Positions 18,821 to 32,613 of a stretch of DNA of 64,000 nt are shown piece by piece. Each line of letters starts with the position of its first letter. The first letter of the stretch is position 1. The stretch is from Fusarium oxysporum f. sp. lycopersici 4287. Taxonomy: Eukaryota; Ascomycota; Sordariomycetes; Hypocreales; Nectriaceae. A model generated the notes under the pieces. That model had not been told where the DNA came from. It was given only the letters and a program-made list of their open reading frames with translations, and did not search any database. Both the position numbers and the translations under genes were made by a program. The stretch covers positions 900,003-964,002 of the forward strand of contig NC_030987.1 in NCBI RefSeq assembly GCF_000149955.1, given 5' to 3'.

Positions 18821-20338
18821 ATGTCAGCTCAAAAGGACTCGTTTAAGCTCGAGGTAACGATCGCTGGTGGTGGCATCGCTGGTCTCATCACAGCAATCGC
18901 ACTCCTCAAACACCCCAATGTCAACGTCCAAGTCTACGAGAGAGCACCAGAGTTTAAAGAAATCGGCGCAAGTATAGCTCTGGGTCCCAATGGCCTCAGA
19001 ACCCTCGACCGTCTTGGTGTCCAGAATGCCTTGGCCGAAGGCTTTGCACAGCGTCAAAAGTCTGGATATCCCATGATATACCGACACTGGAAGACTGGTG
19101 AAGTCATCGATCATGATATTCACAATACCGTGCAGAGCAAGAAACATGCGACTGCGCGGTTTCATCGCGCTCACCTTCATCACGCGCTGCTAGAGAATTT
19201 ACCAGAGGGTATTGTTCATCTGGGGAAGACGACTGTTGATGTTAAGGCGGATCCTGATGAGGGTGCTACGCTTTACTTTGAGGATGGGACAACGGCGACG
19301 GCTGATATTGTCGTTGGTGCCGATGGTCTTCGTTCAGTATGTTTCAGAATTTCGGGAGGGAGTCGAGCGCTGACACCTTTGACAGAAAGTCCGCAAGACG
19401 TTTGTACCAGAGCATGAACTGCACTGGACAGGCTGGGTCGCTTTCCGCGCTGTCTTTGATGCCGATAGATTAAAGGATGTTGAGTATCCCGAGGACGCAG
19501 CTCACTGGGTAAGTTCCAAAGACTCTCGAACCAATAGGTTGCTAAGAAATCAATAGGCTGGCCATGAGACAACGTTCTTCCATTCGCACCTAGGTAAGAG
19601 ACCAGTACCTCTTCTTCAGCGCTGTCGCTAATGCATGATCATAGGCAAAGGCCTATTTACTATCGTCGGCGGCTACCATGCTGATCCGAAAGACCCTAAA
19701 TCGCCAGGCCAAGACGCGAAGTGGGATGAAGATGGCAGTGTCGAAGAGTTCAAGAGGTTATACCAAGTACGTGAGCCTTCACCCTAAGTCCTTCGCCCTG
19801 ACTGACCATCTAGCACTGGAACTCAACCATACGAGCCTTTATAGACGCAACCCCCTACGTTAAACTTTTCCCAAATTACGCCGGCGCAGCTCTCGATACG
19901 TGGTCCTTCTCCGACCGTGTAGCTCTCGTTGGCGACGCAGCTCACACCCACGGCGGATCCTTCGCAGCAGGGGGCTCACTCGCCATAGACGATGCATATG
20001 CCTTGTACCGTTCGCTCGATCATATTTGGCCTCCTTCGTCAGCGCAAACGGGAAAGCCGACCAAGGCTCAGCTTGCGCAAGTATTTAAGCTATATGAAGC
20101 CACTCGCAAACCGCATCTGGATAAGCTCTTGGGCATCGTCCATAAGAACATTTCGGGGCAGAAGTCTAATATCGACCGAGCAACGACGGAGACTGACGAG
20201 CAGTTGATACGGCGGGTGAAGGAGAGGATGAATCCTTCGTGGATTAGTGAGCATGATGTTGTTGCTGCGTTTGAACGGGCAGTTGAGAGGATAGAAGGCC
20301 GGGAGAAGACGGTGGAGGAACCTCGCGCAAGGTTGTGA
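18821..20338 (+). CDS. FAD-dependent monooxygenase (salicylate hydroxylase-like)
   Basis: Exons are 18821-19336, 19386-19508, 19557-19593, 19645-19766 and 19814-20338 (440 residues, all phases consistent). Group A flavin monooxygenase signatures are present: GGGIAG at residues 16-21, IVVGADGLRS at about 162-171, and VALVGDAAHTHGG with the GD at 306-307. The second motif, GASIALGPNG, is typical of salicylate hydroxylases and of tailoring oxygenases in terpenoid and polyketide clusters. It stands 470 bp downstream of the terpene synthase on the same strand. No lesion is visible, unlike its two neighbours. It could belong to the former terpene pathway or be an independent aromatic hydroxylase. 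Confidence 0.88.
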
Positions 20339-20826
20339 GCACGAGTATCACATAGACCGTTTCCAATTTTATCAGTATAACTATTCTCTCTACCGAATCA
20401 TTCCACCAATTGCAGGCAAAGATCTGCAGGAAAATCAGTACCAGGATAAGTCGTTCGTTCAATCTGCTTGGTTGTTCGTACCTCAGGACATCTTTCAATT
20501 ACACACCTCATTAGTGGCGAGGAGTTTGTCGGCCCTCAACACAACTAACTTTTACTCAGGGGCAGCAGTGAAAACACTGGAGTGTACTACCCGCGTATAT
20601 TGAGGTATGTTCTTTGCGTTTGCATTGTGGCTTCAAGCTTCGTATAACCCCTCAACCTTAGACCTACGTCAACAACTGCGCATCATAGAATGAGAAAGAA
20701 AGATTAGAAGTCACATTAAGCATTAGAGTGAGAAGTGTTGTTAACAATGTTAATTCAACTATATTCGCAAGTGATATCATCCAGTCATGTCCAAGCTAAA
20801 CAAATACAAGAGTTGAAGCACCCGCT

Positions 20827-22569
20827 TCAAACTTCTGAAGTCCTCTTGTTTCTCTTGAAGAAGCAAGGCATCACCAACTCGCCCATCTCGTGCCAGAAGC
20901 CAACAGGAGGCTCAGTGAAGGTAGCCTCGTACGCCTCAATCATGGGTCGCTCCCAAACCAAGTCAACCTCGTGAGGTCGGATGTACTTGGTCCTCTTAAA
21001 GACCTTCCAGCCAACGAAGAGGAGGACAGCGAGGATCTGCATGGAGTAGTTCTGGAAGAACACCTCAACGTCGAACTTGGGTCGGAAAGCGTAGTATCCG
21101 TAGACAAGAACAATGACGAATTGGACAACGAGGGCGATATAGGCACCATAAGGCTGGAAGTAGCCGTAGTACGGTCGCTCAGTCTTGCGGTCGACGCCCT
21201 GGGCGACACAGGCGCGGTGGTAGTTGATGAATGTGATGGACATAATCATGAAAGTGATGAGACCGCCACCAGTGACGATGCTGATCAACCAGCCGAGAAC
21301 CTTGGCGGAACCGTTGGCAACCTGGAGGAAGGAGAGGAAGGGGAAGAGCATGGTGACACAGAAGCAGTAGACGGGAATACCGGACTTGTTGCAGTATCGG
21401 AGGAATCGAGGGGCGCGTCCCTCAATGGCCAAAGAGTAGAGAGCTCGGGTAGCGCAGTAGGTGTATGTGTTACCGGCGGAGAAGATGGAGGTGAGGATCA
21501 GGAAGTTGACGAGATGAGGGAGACCATCGATGCCAAGGTTAGTCATGGCGATGACATATGGGGAAGAAGCAGCGTTGCCAGTTCCGCCTGCACCGAAGTA
21601 GATGTCGACGAGCTTGGGGTCGTTGTAGGCACAGACGATGCCAACAGCGAGAGCACCAATGATGAAGAAGATGCAGAACCGATAGTACACTGTCTTGAAG
21701 GCACTCTTGATGGTAAAGGTAGGGCGTTGAGCCTCAGCTGAGACCATTGAGATATACTCGGGGCCGACAACGGTAAAGGCAGCTGTGAAGAGAGCAGCGA
21801 GGAAACCTTCAAATTTGCCCTTGTCGCCTGAGCTGAGGTATGTGGTGAATGATCCAGGGTTGGAGAAATGTCGGAAGCCGTAGGCATCGTGATGGGGGTT
21901 TCCGCCGACCATGGTGACGAAAGTGAAGGCGAAGAGGAGGAAGATCAAAACGAGCTTTCCACCTGAGAGCCAGAACTCGGATTCACCATAGAATCGAACG
22001 GCGAGGACATTGAGAAGACTGTAAGATGGTCAGTATAGTTCAATTGACTCAAGAGGTCAAGCTTACCCGTAGCAGACAATGACTGCAGCGCAGATACCAG
22101 CGGTTGGGCCAGCGTTAAGCGCATCAGCATTCCAGAAGGAGATGACAGAGGTCAGGGCAGTGATCTCGAAGGGGATGATAAGAGCCTCGTAGAGGAAGAA
22201 GTTCCAGCCAGCGACGAAGCCTAGCGCATCGTCGACCCAGTAGCCGGCAAGACGCACGAATCCACCAGCAACGGGCATGTATGTGTTCATCTCAGCGATC
22301 GAGTTGTTGACAAGGGCGAGAACGAGAGAGTAGAGGGTGAAGGCGATGAGAAGACTGCCGGGACCACCTTTGGCGAGACCGCCACCGATGGAGATGAAGA
22401 GAGCTGTTCCGATGGAACCACCAGCGGCGATGAGCTGGATCTGACGGTTGTTCAGGCGTCGGTGGAGATGGCCCATGCCTTGGTCGTCGACATATTGAAT
22501 GCTTGAGGCATCGCCTGCGACGGCACTGCCCTTTGAGGCGGAGTTTCGTCTCTTCTCGTCGTCTGACAT
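20827..22569 (-). CDS. Amino acid permease (fungal YAT/AAT family)
   Basis: Exons are 22569-22067 and 22018-20827 (564 residues); the 48-bp intron has GTAAGC and TTACAG ends and splits a glycine codon. The N-terminus is cytosolic and acidic. Then follows the family signature RRLNNRQIQLIAAGGSIGTALFI leading into membrane helix 1. Twelve hydrophobic segments and the loop FTVVGPEYISMVSAEAQRP (helix 6 substrate region) are visible. These are proton symporters that take up amino acids at the plasma membrane. The C-terminal tail is short and basic (FFKRNKRTSEV). The strong codon bias produces long meaningless frames on the opposite strand. Which amino acids it takes cannot be decided from sequence. 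Confidence 0.92.
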
Positions 22570-25500
22570 TGTGGAATAAAAGGCGTTTCAAGCCAGCCTT
22601 TGTGAGAGGGATAGGGATTGAGGAGGATTGGAGAGGATAGGGGTGAAGAGTGCTGGAGACGAGGGTCTGAGGAGAAGAGGAGGCTGGACTGAGTGGATTC
22701 ATGGCGGTTTATATAGTGTCGAGCAGAGGCAGAGATAACAGGCAGTGAACCATGCCCGGGTAGTACGTGCATGGTGTCGTTGGTTACTTGGAACAAGAGC
22801 TTATCTTGCAGGTTAGCTTAGCCACTATCACCCCTAGCCCACGGGTCCAGGCCCCTGCAGTCGGGGTCACCCAAGCCAGCCAAGAGCATAGATTGGAGCG
22901 AGCTGAAGAACGACCGGGGTCTTCCCCACGGGGAAGAGCTCGGGTCCACCGAACCAAGACTGACTTAGGTCTGGGGAAAGCCTGTATCGGCACTCGATTA
23001 GCTCGTGCAGACGTGGGATTGTGGTGTGTTTGGCGGTCGTGCAATTGGTCAGGGAAATCACTCACTGTTGTCATCTTGCAGCCTTCACTAACCCCCAGGC
23101 TTTTTGTTTGAATCGTTAGTTTGGGTTTTTTTGGGGGGGACCGGCTACTCTGCCTACGTCTGGTCTAGACTTGGAGTGTATTTGGGCGTTGCGCATGTGA
23201 CGAGTGAGGGGTTTGTTCTACGTATTTTGGTGTGGCACAAACACTTGCGACACTTACGAATAGGGTAATTCATTGTGAAGACGTGAATCTCGGTAATCTA
23301 CAGATGATATCTCTCCGTCGTATGGATACACTCTCAATAGTCTTGTTCGCGCCCCATTATAGATAGGATACTTATCTAAGGTATCACAAAATGGCTCACC
23401 TAGGTCAGTCCCTTATCATCTCCCTTGTACGCCGTATAGTCTAAACAGAGTCTGCCCGTGTCCTCGGATTCTCATCCCGATCCCTGCAAGATAAGTACCT
23501 TGGCCAATCCCCTCAGCTTCCCACCATCTTTCTTTTCACGCTCAGCTCCTCACGGAATCTCCGCAGGCGTGCAACCACTTCGCTTCGTTTCTCCAAAGGG
23601 ACTCCAATTAGAACACCACCATGTTTGCAATCTAGAAGCTCTCGGCGCTGGCCAATCACTGCACACACCGTAGTTAATCGGATTCTCCAGCCGAGACGGT
23701 AAACTCTAACTTATCGCTCGTGGCAAACACTGAGAAATTGACCGATCAGAGCGTTTACTTCGACCAGAGTACATTGGATCATTTGTAGCTCGATTAATTG
23801 GCTCTGCGATTGCGGCGAATTGTTACTGAGTTGGCCGCTATAGCTTATGGGGTTAGTTAGGGAGCCTGGCCTGGCACTCGAGAGATATCCACTCCGGAGA
23901 CAGTGGAGGTCAGCAGGGGCGGGAGGTTGGCAAGTATACACGAGATACGCCCTAGTTTTCGATAACACGCATTGATGATGATGTTTGGGCTTAATATTGA
24001 GTGTCATTTCCTCACGCTAGTCATTACCAGGAGCTTGGGTCAGGCTAAGATCACCAGACTATCGAGTGACACTGATAGTATCGCATGCTCCTTGGAGAGT
24101 GCTGTCTGTTTCATACTCGCAACTACTCCTTGAAAGTAATCCTCGGTGATGCTCTTATCCAGCTGCTAGCTACTTCTCTGATATTGACTTCAAGAATCAG
24201 AGCTTCTTTGTTTATTCTCTGCATTAGGTATGCAAATCAGTCACAATTTGAGTCTGGTTAGTATATGAATGTCCATGAAGCAAGAGACAGATATCAACTT
24301 GTTTCAGTCTCGCAGAGTATAGTATCTCTGATGTATAGCTTCGTTAACCCAAGAACCCTCGATATATGTCCGTTCGGCCCGTTCTTAAGAAGATCCTCGA
24401 GGACTTTGACAGCAAATTCTTGGGCCTCCATCAAGTCTATGTCCTATTCCAAATCGTGTATGCATTTCCTAAAGTGAACCCAAGAGACTCTATGCCTCTC
24501 CGTTTGCATATGTCCAGTTGTAAGAGCATTACTTATCTCCAGTTCCATGTCAGCTTGAACCTAGTTGTATACTTACCTTGAACCCAACAGCTCGGGTGGT
24601 CCAGGTTCAACTCGATAGTATCCTTGAAGCATTACGCAATGATGATAAAGAAAGCCACGACCCTTTGAATCACGACCAGTAACATGATATCGAACAAGCA
24701 TATTCAACTATTCTCACGGATCTCAGGTCACATGATCGGGATCACTCCCGAGCTCTGCACCGGATTCTCTCCCGACCCCCGTACCGCGCCGCACCTAGAT
24801 CAAAGCTTCATTCCTAAACAGGGAGGTGCTAACTCCCATGCTCGATAGCTGAAAACGAATGTCTCTCCTCGAAAAACGTGGGCTTGTGTTGGAGAAACGT
24901 CGTTGTATCTGTTCAGAGCCTCAATTCTGGCACTGGCGATCTCCCTCAAGCCATCTTATGCAGGCGTTGGGAAAGGGCGCCTATGAACCAATGGGGTATT
25001 ATGCGCGCTGAAATGCAAGCAAACTTCAGCCTCGTTTTTTACTCCAACTGTAGAGGAATGGCCTGAGGAGGAAGTTGTCCGGGACGATTGTCGCTAGCCG
25101 AGCCGTTCCCGAGATACTAAGTTAGACTGTATACACCATATCGGCTTCTCCAACGCCGTCTAGGGAGCTATTATCTCTCCTTCGGCTTCATGAGAAATGT
25201 CATCAATTGGTCTATTCGATATGATGCCGTGGAGGTTCATGTCGTAGGACTTTGTTGATCTGTGCTGCAACCACTTCGACAGCCCGAGCTTCATCCTTCG
25301 CCGCCCTGGAGGATAGGCCAGAGTATGAACAACAGCTCATATAGCTTGAGGATAACATGTTTACCATGGGAAAGAACTAGCGAGGTCATGGTGTATTCCC
25401 CCCACCGGCGGGCTAACGGCATCGACTCCGCGTTAACCTACAACGATATCCCCATCCCTAGCTCTCGCAGTGCTGTGCCATTTGTGACATGGCTCTAAAC

Positions 25501-27592
25501 AACCCCAAGCTTATCTTCAGGGGAATTACTGTCAGCCACAAGCGCTGGTTGATAATGATATGACGCCATGTTCTCATGCCGAGATACCTCCAGACTCGGC
25601 ATTGACACTTCAACTATTCACAGCGGCGATATTACCAACACTGGTAAAAGGTGATGTGTCTATCTGCGTGGTTAGTTCGGTGGGCCTGTGAATCTTGATA
25701 GCTATCCGCAATGCTCCCCCGCGTCGAGTTGACACCTTGCAGGGGCATGAGCAAGGTCAGCACTTACGTCTCTAGAGTATCAGCTCGTTCTTGGACCAGG
25801 CTGTCCTCATGGCATCTCGTTAGTTCATGTGGGCCTCCGTCTAATACTGCCATAGCATCAACGAAACAGTCGCTACAAGAAGGGCAACGTGGACAACGCT
25901 CCGCTTACAAGCAGGGTCTTGATCCTCAAGTGAAAGTCCATGCTTGACTCGTCTTACGACCTTGGCCTTCCCCGGATTCAGGCGGAGGCTTCAGGGTCTT
26001 GTGTGGAGGCAGAACTGGACCGTGGCCCACCGAGATGAGCTTGTTGATATCGCTTAATGACTTACACGATAGCCTGTGGATACTGCCTATTACGCGACGG
26101 AGTAGAGTGACGTCTATGTCAAAGGAGGCGGAGTAGTCATCTCCACATTGACAGCTACTGTTGAACCACGCAGGGGCAACGGTGACTATGTCTTCAAAGT
26201 GATTTGAGCACTCGTTTCAAGGCAAGTTTAGCCAGATGTATCCAGGGGACCTGAGTTAATGTGATCATTTGGGCCTCGAGGGATAGGCGACAGTGTCTAT
26301 GCTTACCAGGCTTGAGGCTGTCAGGCCTGGGAGATACGAAGCATAATTGTGGCCAATTGCTCGACCTCAGTCCTCGGAAGGGGCGGGAGAGTAGTACGAT
26401 GGAATCATGTATGCAAGTTGAATGTCACATAACCACTTGGGTAAAGATACCAACACACCGGTAAAGCGTCTACACTTGGCACGCATGCAGATCCAGTCTT
26501 GGCAGTCGATTTAGCAATTGCCGATAAACAAGCTTCAATAATCTGGTCTCAAAGATATTACTGTTGATTCTCTAAGTAATGATCAGCGTGATCGTCGAAA
26601 CTGTAGCTCTCCAGTGTGGTCGAAAAGAGCCTCTCCTCTCGCATCTCCGTCCCGAGCATTAAAGCAGCTCCAATCATGACAGCAAGCCAACGCTATGCAT
26701 TAGAGCTATCTTGGAGCCTCACCCGGTATCAAATCGAGACTAGACAGCACCTTTTGGGTTCGATAGGCGGAGTTGCCACGTTCTGGACAGGTCTTTGATC
26801 GACGATTTGTGGCGGCTAGAGCCAGTGCTCTTTGGGCGAGTGCATATGTTTAGCTACTTGTGGTTACCTGAATGAGATCTCGGTCAATTGGAGTAAAACA
26901 CAGTTCTTTGTTGGTAGAGATAGGGTGCTAGGCTTTGTATATTGCTCTTAATCAGTCGAGCGTTCTGGACTCTTGGCGTGAGACATTCGTGGCAAAGATA
27001 CCAGAGGCAAGGGAGGGAAAGAATTGGCGATTTGGGCAGAATACGAGAGTAATTTTTCATCAAGGCACCGGACACTATCAATGCCGAGGGATCTGTGAGG
27101 TGTGCTATCGCTCAGATCGCCCTGGCAATCTTGAGTGCTTCAACGCTCTTGATTCCTGACTACCTCGCAAACTTTCCTCCCTACCACCAAGGCTCAGTCC
27201 ATGCCTCTGAGAGATTTCAACTCCTACTTCTACCTTCATTCCATTATGTCTGAATATAGAGTGCCGCTATCATTGCTATGCACTCAAGATAGCTGTCCAG
27301 CTGTTCTGTCCATTCCATCCATTCGCTTTCGCACGGATCGCATGGTGATAATGCTTATGTCGCATCAAACACCGTATACCTACCTGTTCTGTATGCTAAT
27401 TTTGTTGATGCAAGGGACAACGGGACCTGGAACCATCGGCGCATGAAATCGTTTCATCAATATGTTCAATATTATGGCCAGAAGAGCTCTGCAGTTCAAC
27501 CAGCTCAGCAGCATCTCGATCCCGAAATCTATGTACCTGAAAAACGCTCTATCTAACATCCCCAACACCGGTTTTGGTATGATACACTCCAT
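22570..27592. other. About 5 kb without a recognisable gene
   Basis: The first 130 bp are leader of the permease. Beyond that I find only short frames on both strands, none longer than about 115 codons, and no intact family motif. Parts of 24850-27560 read as protein-like fragments interrupted by stops, for example around 26100-26200, 27060-27200 and 27287-27557 on the plus strand. They could be a decayed gene, but I cannot name it. Base composition is not extreme, so heavy RIP is not evident. Confidence 0.45.
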
Positions 27593-30500
27593 CTAATCCT
27601 TCTTCGCCTTTTTATTCTTGGGCACACGAACAACCCAATAGATCCCAAACGCCGCCGCAATGTTAAACACACAATAGACCCAAAGAAGTCCGAAATCCCT
27701 CCATCGATTACCATAGCTCATGCTCTTACTCTCCAGAAATGTGTTGGTGTCTGAGATAGTGCAGTACTGACACTCTGTCGCAGCAGTGTTGACGATGTAG
27801 CCGCCTACGTTGGACAGGTACGACTTCATGTATTCACCGCATGTTGTACCGTTGGGTGCAGTGAAGGTGATCAGTTCGTTGTTTTCGCACCCTGCGTCGG
27901 CGTTGGCCATTGATGTACCCATTAGACCTTCTACGACGTATGTGAAGGGTGAAGCGCGGTACATGAAGATCCAGAAGCCGGGGAGTTCTTCTGGTGACGC
28001 AAGGATACTGACACAGTATTAGTGATAGGTACAAGGAATCGGCTTAGAGTGACTCACCCGCAAAAGGAAAACATCATGATCATGATCAGAGTAACGAGAC
28101 CGCCGGCAACTTCAGCAGTCTCGAAGCCCGCGATGATCATATGCGCAAACGTGCTGGTGAACATGAAGAACATCCACACAAACAGAAAAACAGTTGCATT
28201 TCGTGCATCCGTAGCATCAGTCGCATAGCCGTTGCGGTACAGGCCTGTTGGGAAATACCAGCAAACAAAAGATAGTACAGCCATGAGCTACGCTACTGTT
28301 AGCTACAAATCTCCCACATATTTAGTACGCAGTGGAGTCTTACCGAGTTCCATACTGCTTCTACCAGAATTGTAGAAACCATAAATGCCTTCCAAGAGTA
28401 GGTCTTCGATGGCCGCTCCCGCGCTTCGTACATGGTGCGTTGGGCGACGTAGTCGGGAAGCATCTGCTGGACAACTTGGGTGAAGATCGTGAGGAACATT
28501 AGGACACCAAACATTTGGTTCTGGAGACCACGTTCGGTGTTTTGGCCATTTAGGAACGATAGGCCGATGAAGAGAGACTGTTTCCATGATCAGTGGCAGT
28601 CTCGTATATGCGGTAGGGAATACTTACTGCGCCCGCAGACAGGATGACCTTGGAGTAGATGTATCCAGGACTTCTCCAGTACTGTTGAAACAGTCGCTTG
28701 GTGACCTGTGTGTACTGCATGTGCGATGTAGCAGCAAACTCGTTGTACTCAGTTCCATCATGAGTGCCTGACCCAACAAGGGTATCTCCTTCAGCTGCCA
28801 ATCGCTCAAGCTCCTGTTGAACATTCTCATGCTCGCGCGATTTGCTCCAAACCTCAGGCCAATCGATCTCTGTATGAGCTCCCGGAGCAGCTCCAATGAC
28901 CTCAAGCATGTACTCAGCGGGATTGACACCAACTGGACACTTCGGTGCTCCATTGCGAACAAAGTAGTCAACCAAAACCTTCGAGTTCCTACCAATATCA
29001 CCAAAGTAAATGGTTTTACCGCGAGACAACAACAGCAGTCGGTCAAAGCGTTGAAACAGCATAGCTGAAGGTTGATGGATCGTGCAGAGGATAGCCTGGC
29101 CGTTGTTGGTAAGCTTCTGCATCAAGTTGCAGATAGACCAAGACGTTTGACTATCAAGTCCAGATGTCGGTTCATCCAGGAACAACAACAATTGAGGCCG
29201 AGCAGCTAACTCAACGCCAATCGTCAATCGTTTTCGTTGCTCCACGTTGAGTCCTTCGCCTGGTACGCCGATGATAGCATCGGAGTATTCCTGCATGTCA
29301 AGAAGACTAATCACGGTGTCCACATAATCGAGCTTCTCCTGTCGTGTATATCTGGCTGGTTGACGAAGAAGAGCGCTGAAGTTAAGGGCCTCGCGAACTG
29401 TTTGGGTGTGGACGTGAAGGTCTTGTTGCTGAACGTAACCGGTCTTGCGTTGGAAGGATTCGTCTCGTAGTTTTCCATCGACGAGCATCTGGCCTGTTAC
29501 GACGCCCATTGTGACTCGGCTTGCGAGGACGTCCAGTAATGTGGTCTTACCAGCGCCGGACGCACCCTATTACTACGTTAGTACATATTCATTTGGATGT
29601 GGTTCGTCACTTACCATCAGAGCAGTCAAGGTACCCGGCTTCACCCAACCGTCAACATGATCCAGAATTCGTCGAGTTTCTCCTTTGATCTTTACATCAT
29701 AGCAGACATTCCTCCAGTGGAATATCGAGGTCTGCTCCTCAACGTCTGTAACCTCGTCGATGCCGTTACCACTTGCGAGCTGTGTACCACTGGCTTTGCC
29801 CGTCTCCTCATCACTGAGGGTCTTGTTGGCATGCTTCTTCATCTCTTTGCGGGTAAACACGAGAACCTCGCCCTTAGAACGTTCAGAAGCGATCGTCTCA
29901 GTAGCTATCAAGTGCAGTCCCATGAACAGAATCGTGAAGGCGATGACAACAGCGAAGTCGCGCCACTTGTGAGAGTCAACGTAGCCGTATGCTGAGGCAA
30001 GGTATGCAGATCCTCGAACAAAGTTCTCCCCTGGTACAGAACCTTGAACAGCACAAGCCTGCGAAAATGACAAAATGTTGCTGTAGTCAGGCCCACTGGG
30101 CACAAAGTTGGAACAAGGATAGTTCCTACCGCCGAACTCGTTGATGAAAAGGCTTTCGAGGCCGTAGAAAGTCGGGTTGATCCAGCGGATCCATCCAAGC
30201 CAAACAGGCATGTACTGAGGTGGGATTGCATAGCCGGTGTAGAGAGCGATGATGAGTAACAGAATAGAGGCTCGAGCCAAGGCCGCAGCGATGGTCTTGG
30301 TGAGGGATGCAATGAGACGGAAGAGCATTGAGAAGCTCAACGTCGTCACAAAGGATACCAAGAGGAAGAAGAAAAAGTGCCCGGCGTCTTGACGAAGGTT
30401 TCCCATCCAGTACATTGTCGTATTCATCATGATGGTGTTGAAGATCTTGTACGGCAAGTCTACGACCATGGATGAAAGAGCCTCTGCACTTGGATGATAC

Positions 30501-32259
30501 AGAGCATAGCGCGCGTGTTTCTCAACGATATTTCGTTTGGCGTAGAGGGTCATGATCTCCAAGACGTTGTTGTAAGCATTCATCAAAAGAATGAAGAAGA
30601 TTAGTAGTCCACGCTTGAGGAAAGCTCCTGTGTCTTCGGGTAGATTGTAGAAGATACTTCCGATAACGAGAGATTCGACAAGATTGCAGAGCAAAAGAGT
30701 CACCGTTACGCTAGGATCAGCTTTGAGCATCACCCAGCTTCGACCCAGTGTAAGTCTCATCTGCTCCATATACGATAAGGTAAACGGTGATTTTATGCGC
30801 TGAGACTTGGACTGATCTCTCTTCCTTGAGTCGACGAACTTTTCGTAGTGTTCGCCTCCGAAAGGATGTCGCTCGATATACTCATCCATCTCAGTGAGGA
30901 GATGCTGTCGATGGGCGCTGTCTTTCCAAGCTTGCGCGAACTCATCTGGTGATCGGGGAGCTTTGCCTTCGTATCCTTCGCGGATGATTCGTTCCTGATG
31001 GCTAGTCATGGAGGTTAAGAAATCGGCTGTGGTTTGCTGTTCGGGACAGACGAAGCCTAGGCCTTCGAAATAGGCCTTTGCTTCTTTCGTCTTGCCAAAG
31101 AAGATCTGCCGTCCTTGGTATAACACGAGTACTTTATCGAATACCTGCAATGGTCAGTTGAAGTCCATCAAGATACTTACTCGAAACTCACATCGTAGGC
31201 ATCCTGAGACGCTTGGTAAATGGCCACAGCAGAAGTACACCCCATAACATCAGCCTGTGTTCTCAAAGTCCGGCAAAATTCAAGGGCGTTAGCACTATCA
31301 AGACCTCTGGTGCTATTGTCCCAACATTGAAGCGGCGAATAGCTCAATGCTGCCTCTGCAATCGTCACTCGTTTCCTCTCGCCTCCACTAACACCCCTCA
31401 CAAAGTCGTCGCCCACGCGGGTATTCTTCGTATGAGAAATACCAAACATGGCCATGGTCACATCTCGTAAATGCTCTGCATATTCACGTCGGGAAATACC
31501 TTCTGGGATATTCTTCGGGCAGCGAGCTCGGGCGGCGAAGTAGAGTGTGTCGCCTACTGTGAGATGCGCAAAGTGATGGTCAACCTCAGCTGTGTAAATG
31601 GCCTCGCCGCGAAACGCTGAGCGCATTTCTTCGGGTCGAATGCCGGAGTAGTTGATCTCAGATGCATCGTCGATATGGAAGCCGTGTGTGTCGCCGGCCA
31701 TAGTCTTGAGAAATGTCGAACAGCCTGAACCTGGAGGACCAAGCACAGCCAGCATCTCTCCACTCTGAACAACGCCCTCCAAGTTCTGCAGGATATCGAC
31801 ACGTCTTTGCTTATCGTGCAAAAGTTTCTTGACCATGGTACCAGCCTCAAGGAAGATGTTGCCCACACTCTTCTGGAAGTCTGTATCTGATCCAAAGCCA
31901 AATACGTTCAAGTTTCGAAAGGCCACACCAGTCGTTCTCGGCGGGTTTCCTTCAGACGTATCAGTTCGCAGGTCGTAGAATGCCTTTGCCCATTTTTTCG
32001 CATTAAAGCTTGAACTGCTGGGGTTTAATGGGCCACTTGCTTGGGGGAATAGAGTCCCTGGTGCAGCACTTGATCGCCTGGTGAGTTCCCGAGCCAGTTG
32101 TACGACTTCTTCATTGTTTTGATATTCGTCGTCTTCACTCATGGGAACTTCAGTGTTCTTCTCAGTGCAGACGTGTGTTGAGCACGTTGAACCGATGTCG
32201 TTGTGGTAGAATCCCTTGGGGGTACCAGCCCCAGAACTGAACTGTGGGCTGGCTGCCAT
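27593..32259 (-). CDS. PDR-type ABC transporter (ABCG full-size, CDR/PMR-like)
   Basis: Six exons: 32259-31192, 31144-29615, 29566-28628, 28577-28344, 28287-28058 and 28007-27593 (1471 residues, all phases consistent). The order NBD-TMD-NBD-TMD is that of pleiotropic drug resistance pumps of the plasma membrane. The first nucleotide-binding domain has the PDR-typical degenerate Walker [10 protein letters not shown] (Cys for Lys), signature VSGGERKR and Walker [11 protein letters not shown]. The second has canonical GASGAGKTT, a degenerate signature LNVEQRKR and [10 protein letters not shown] took MAASPQ at 32259 as start; 24 further residues are open upstream. The gene is divergent from a Zn2Cys6 regulator over a 658-bp promoter containing a perfect palindrome. 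It probably exports toxic or antifungal compounds. Confidence 0.93.
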
Positions 32260-32550
32260 GTTGAACGATGTTTCAAGATTTTCTTCTAATTGGTGATACC
32301 TCTGGTGTATATGAATGATAATGAGGCTCAAGTTGAAGATTCAGGACCAAAGATGGCTTAGCCTGTGATTGAAGAACTGTTAAAGCTTGAAGAGCGTGAA
32401 GATGTTTGAGAGAGGAACATTTCAGCAAAGAATTGGGTATTTATTTGATGAAATATGAGTCAAACACAAAGAAAATTAACTTATACAACCCCATAAGCCC
32501 CATGTTGGCCCGTCTGGGCATTCCCACAGTCTGTGGATCATTGAAGCAAT

Positions 32551-32613
32551 TCGGACTTTGAAAGTCCGATGCTCCAGGTGAGAACCCCAGACTTGGCACG
32601 GACTTTCGGACTC
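32551..32613. promoter_or_regulatory. Palindrome TCGGACTTTGAAAGTCCGA plus CGGACTTT direct repeats
   Basis: At 32551-32569 there is a perfect inverted repeat of nine bases around one central G, giving CGG-N11-CCG. At 32599-32606 CGGACTTT recurs and is directly followed by CGGACTC at 32607-32613. A further CGGACTTTT stands at 32881, 37 bp before the regulator's ATG. These are the expected half-sites of a zinc-cluster protein and lie between the ABC pump and the Zn2Cys6 gene. Confidence 0.6.

Noticed and set aside
20890..21741. 283-codon plus-strand open frame over the amino acid permease
   Set aside because: Antisense shadow of a codon-biased membrane protein; extremely acidic and repetitive, no plausible fold.
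27287..27557. About 90 stop-free codons on the plus strand near the ABC gene end
   Set aside because: Protein-like at first sight, but no start, no splice context and no family resemblance; mentioned only as possible relic.
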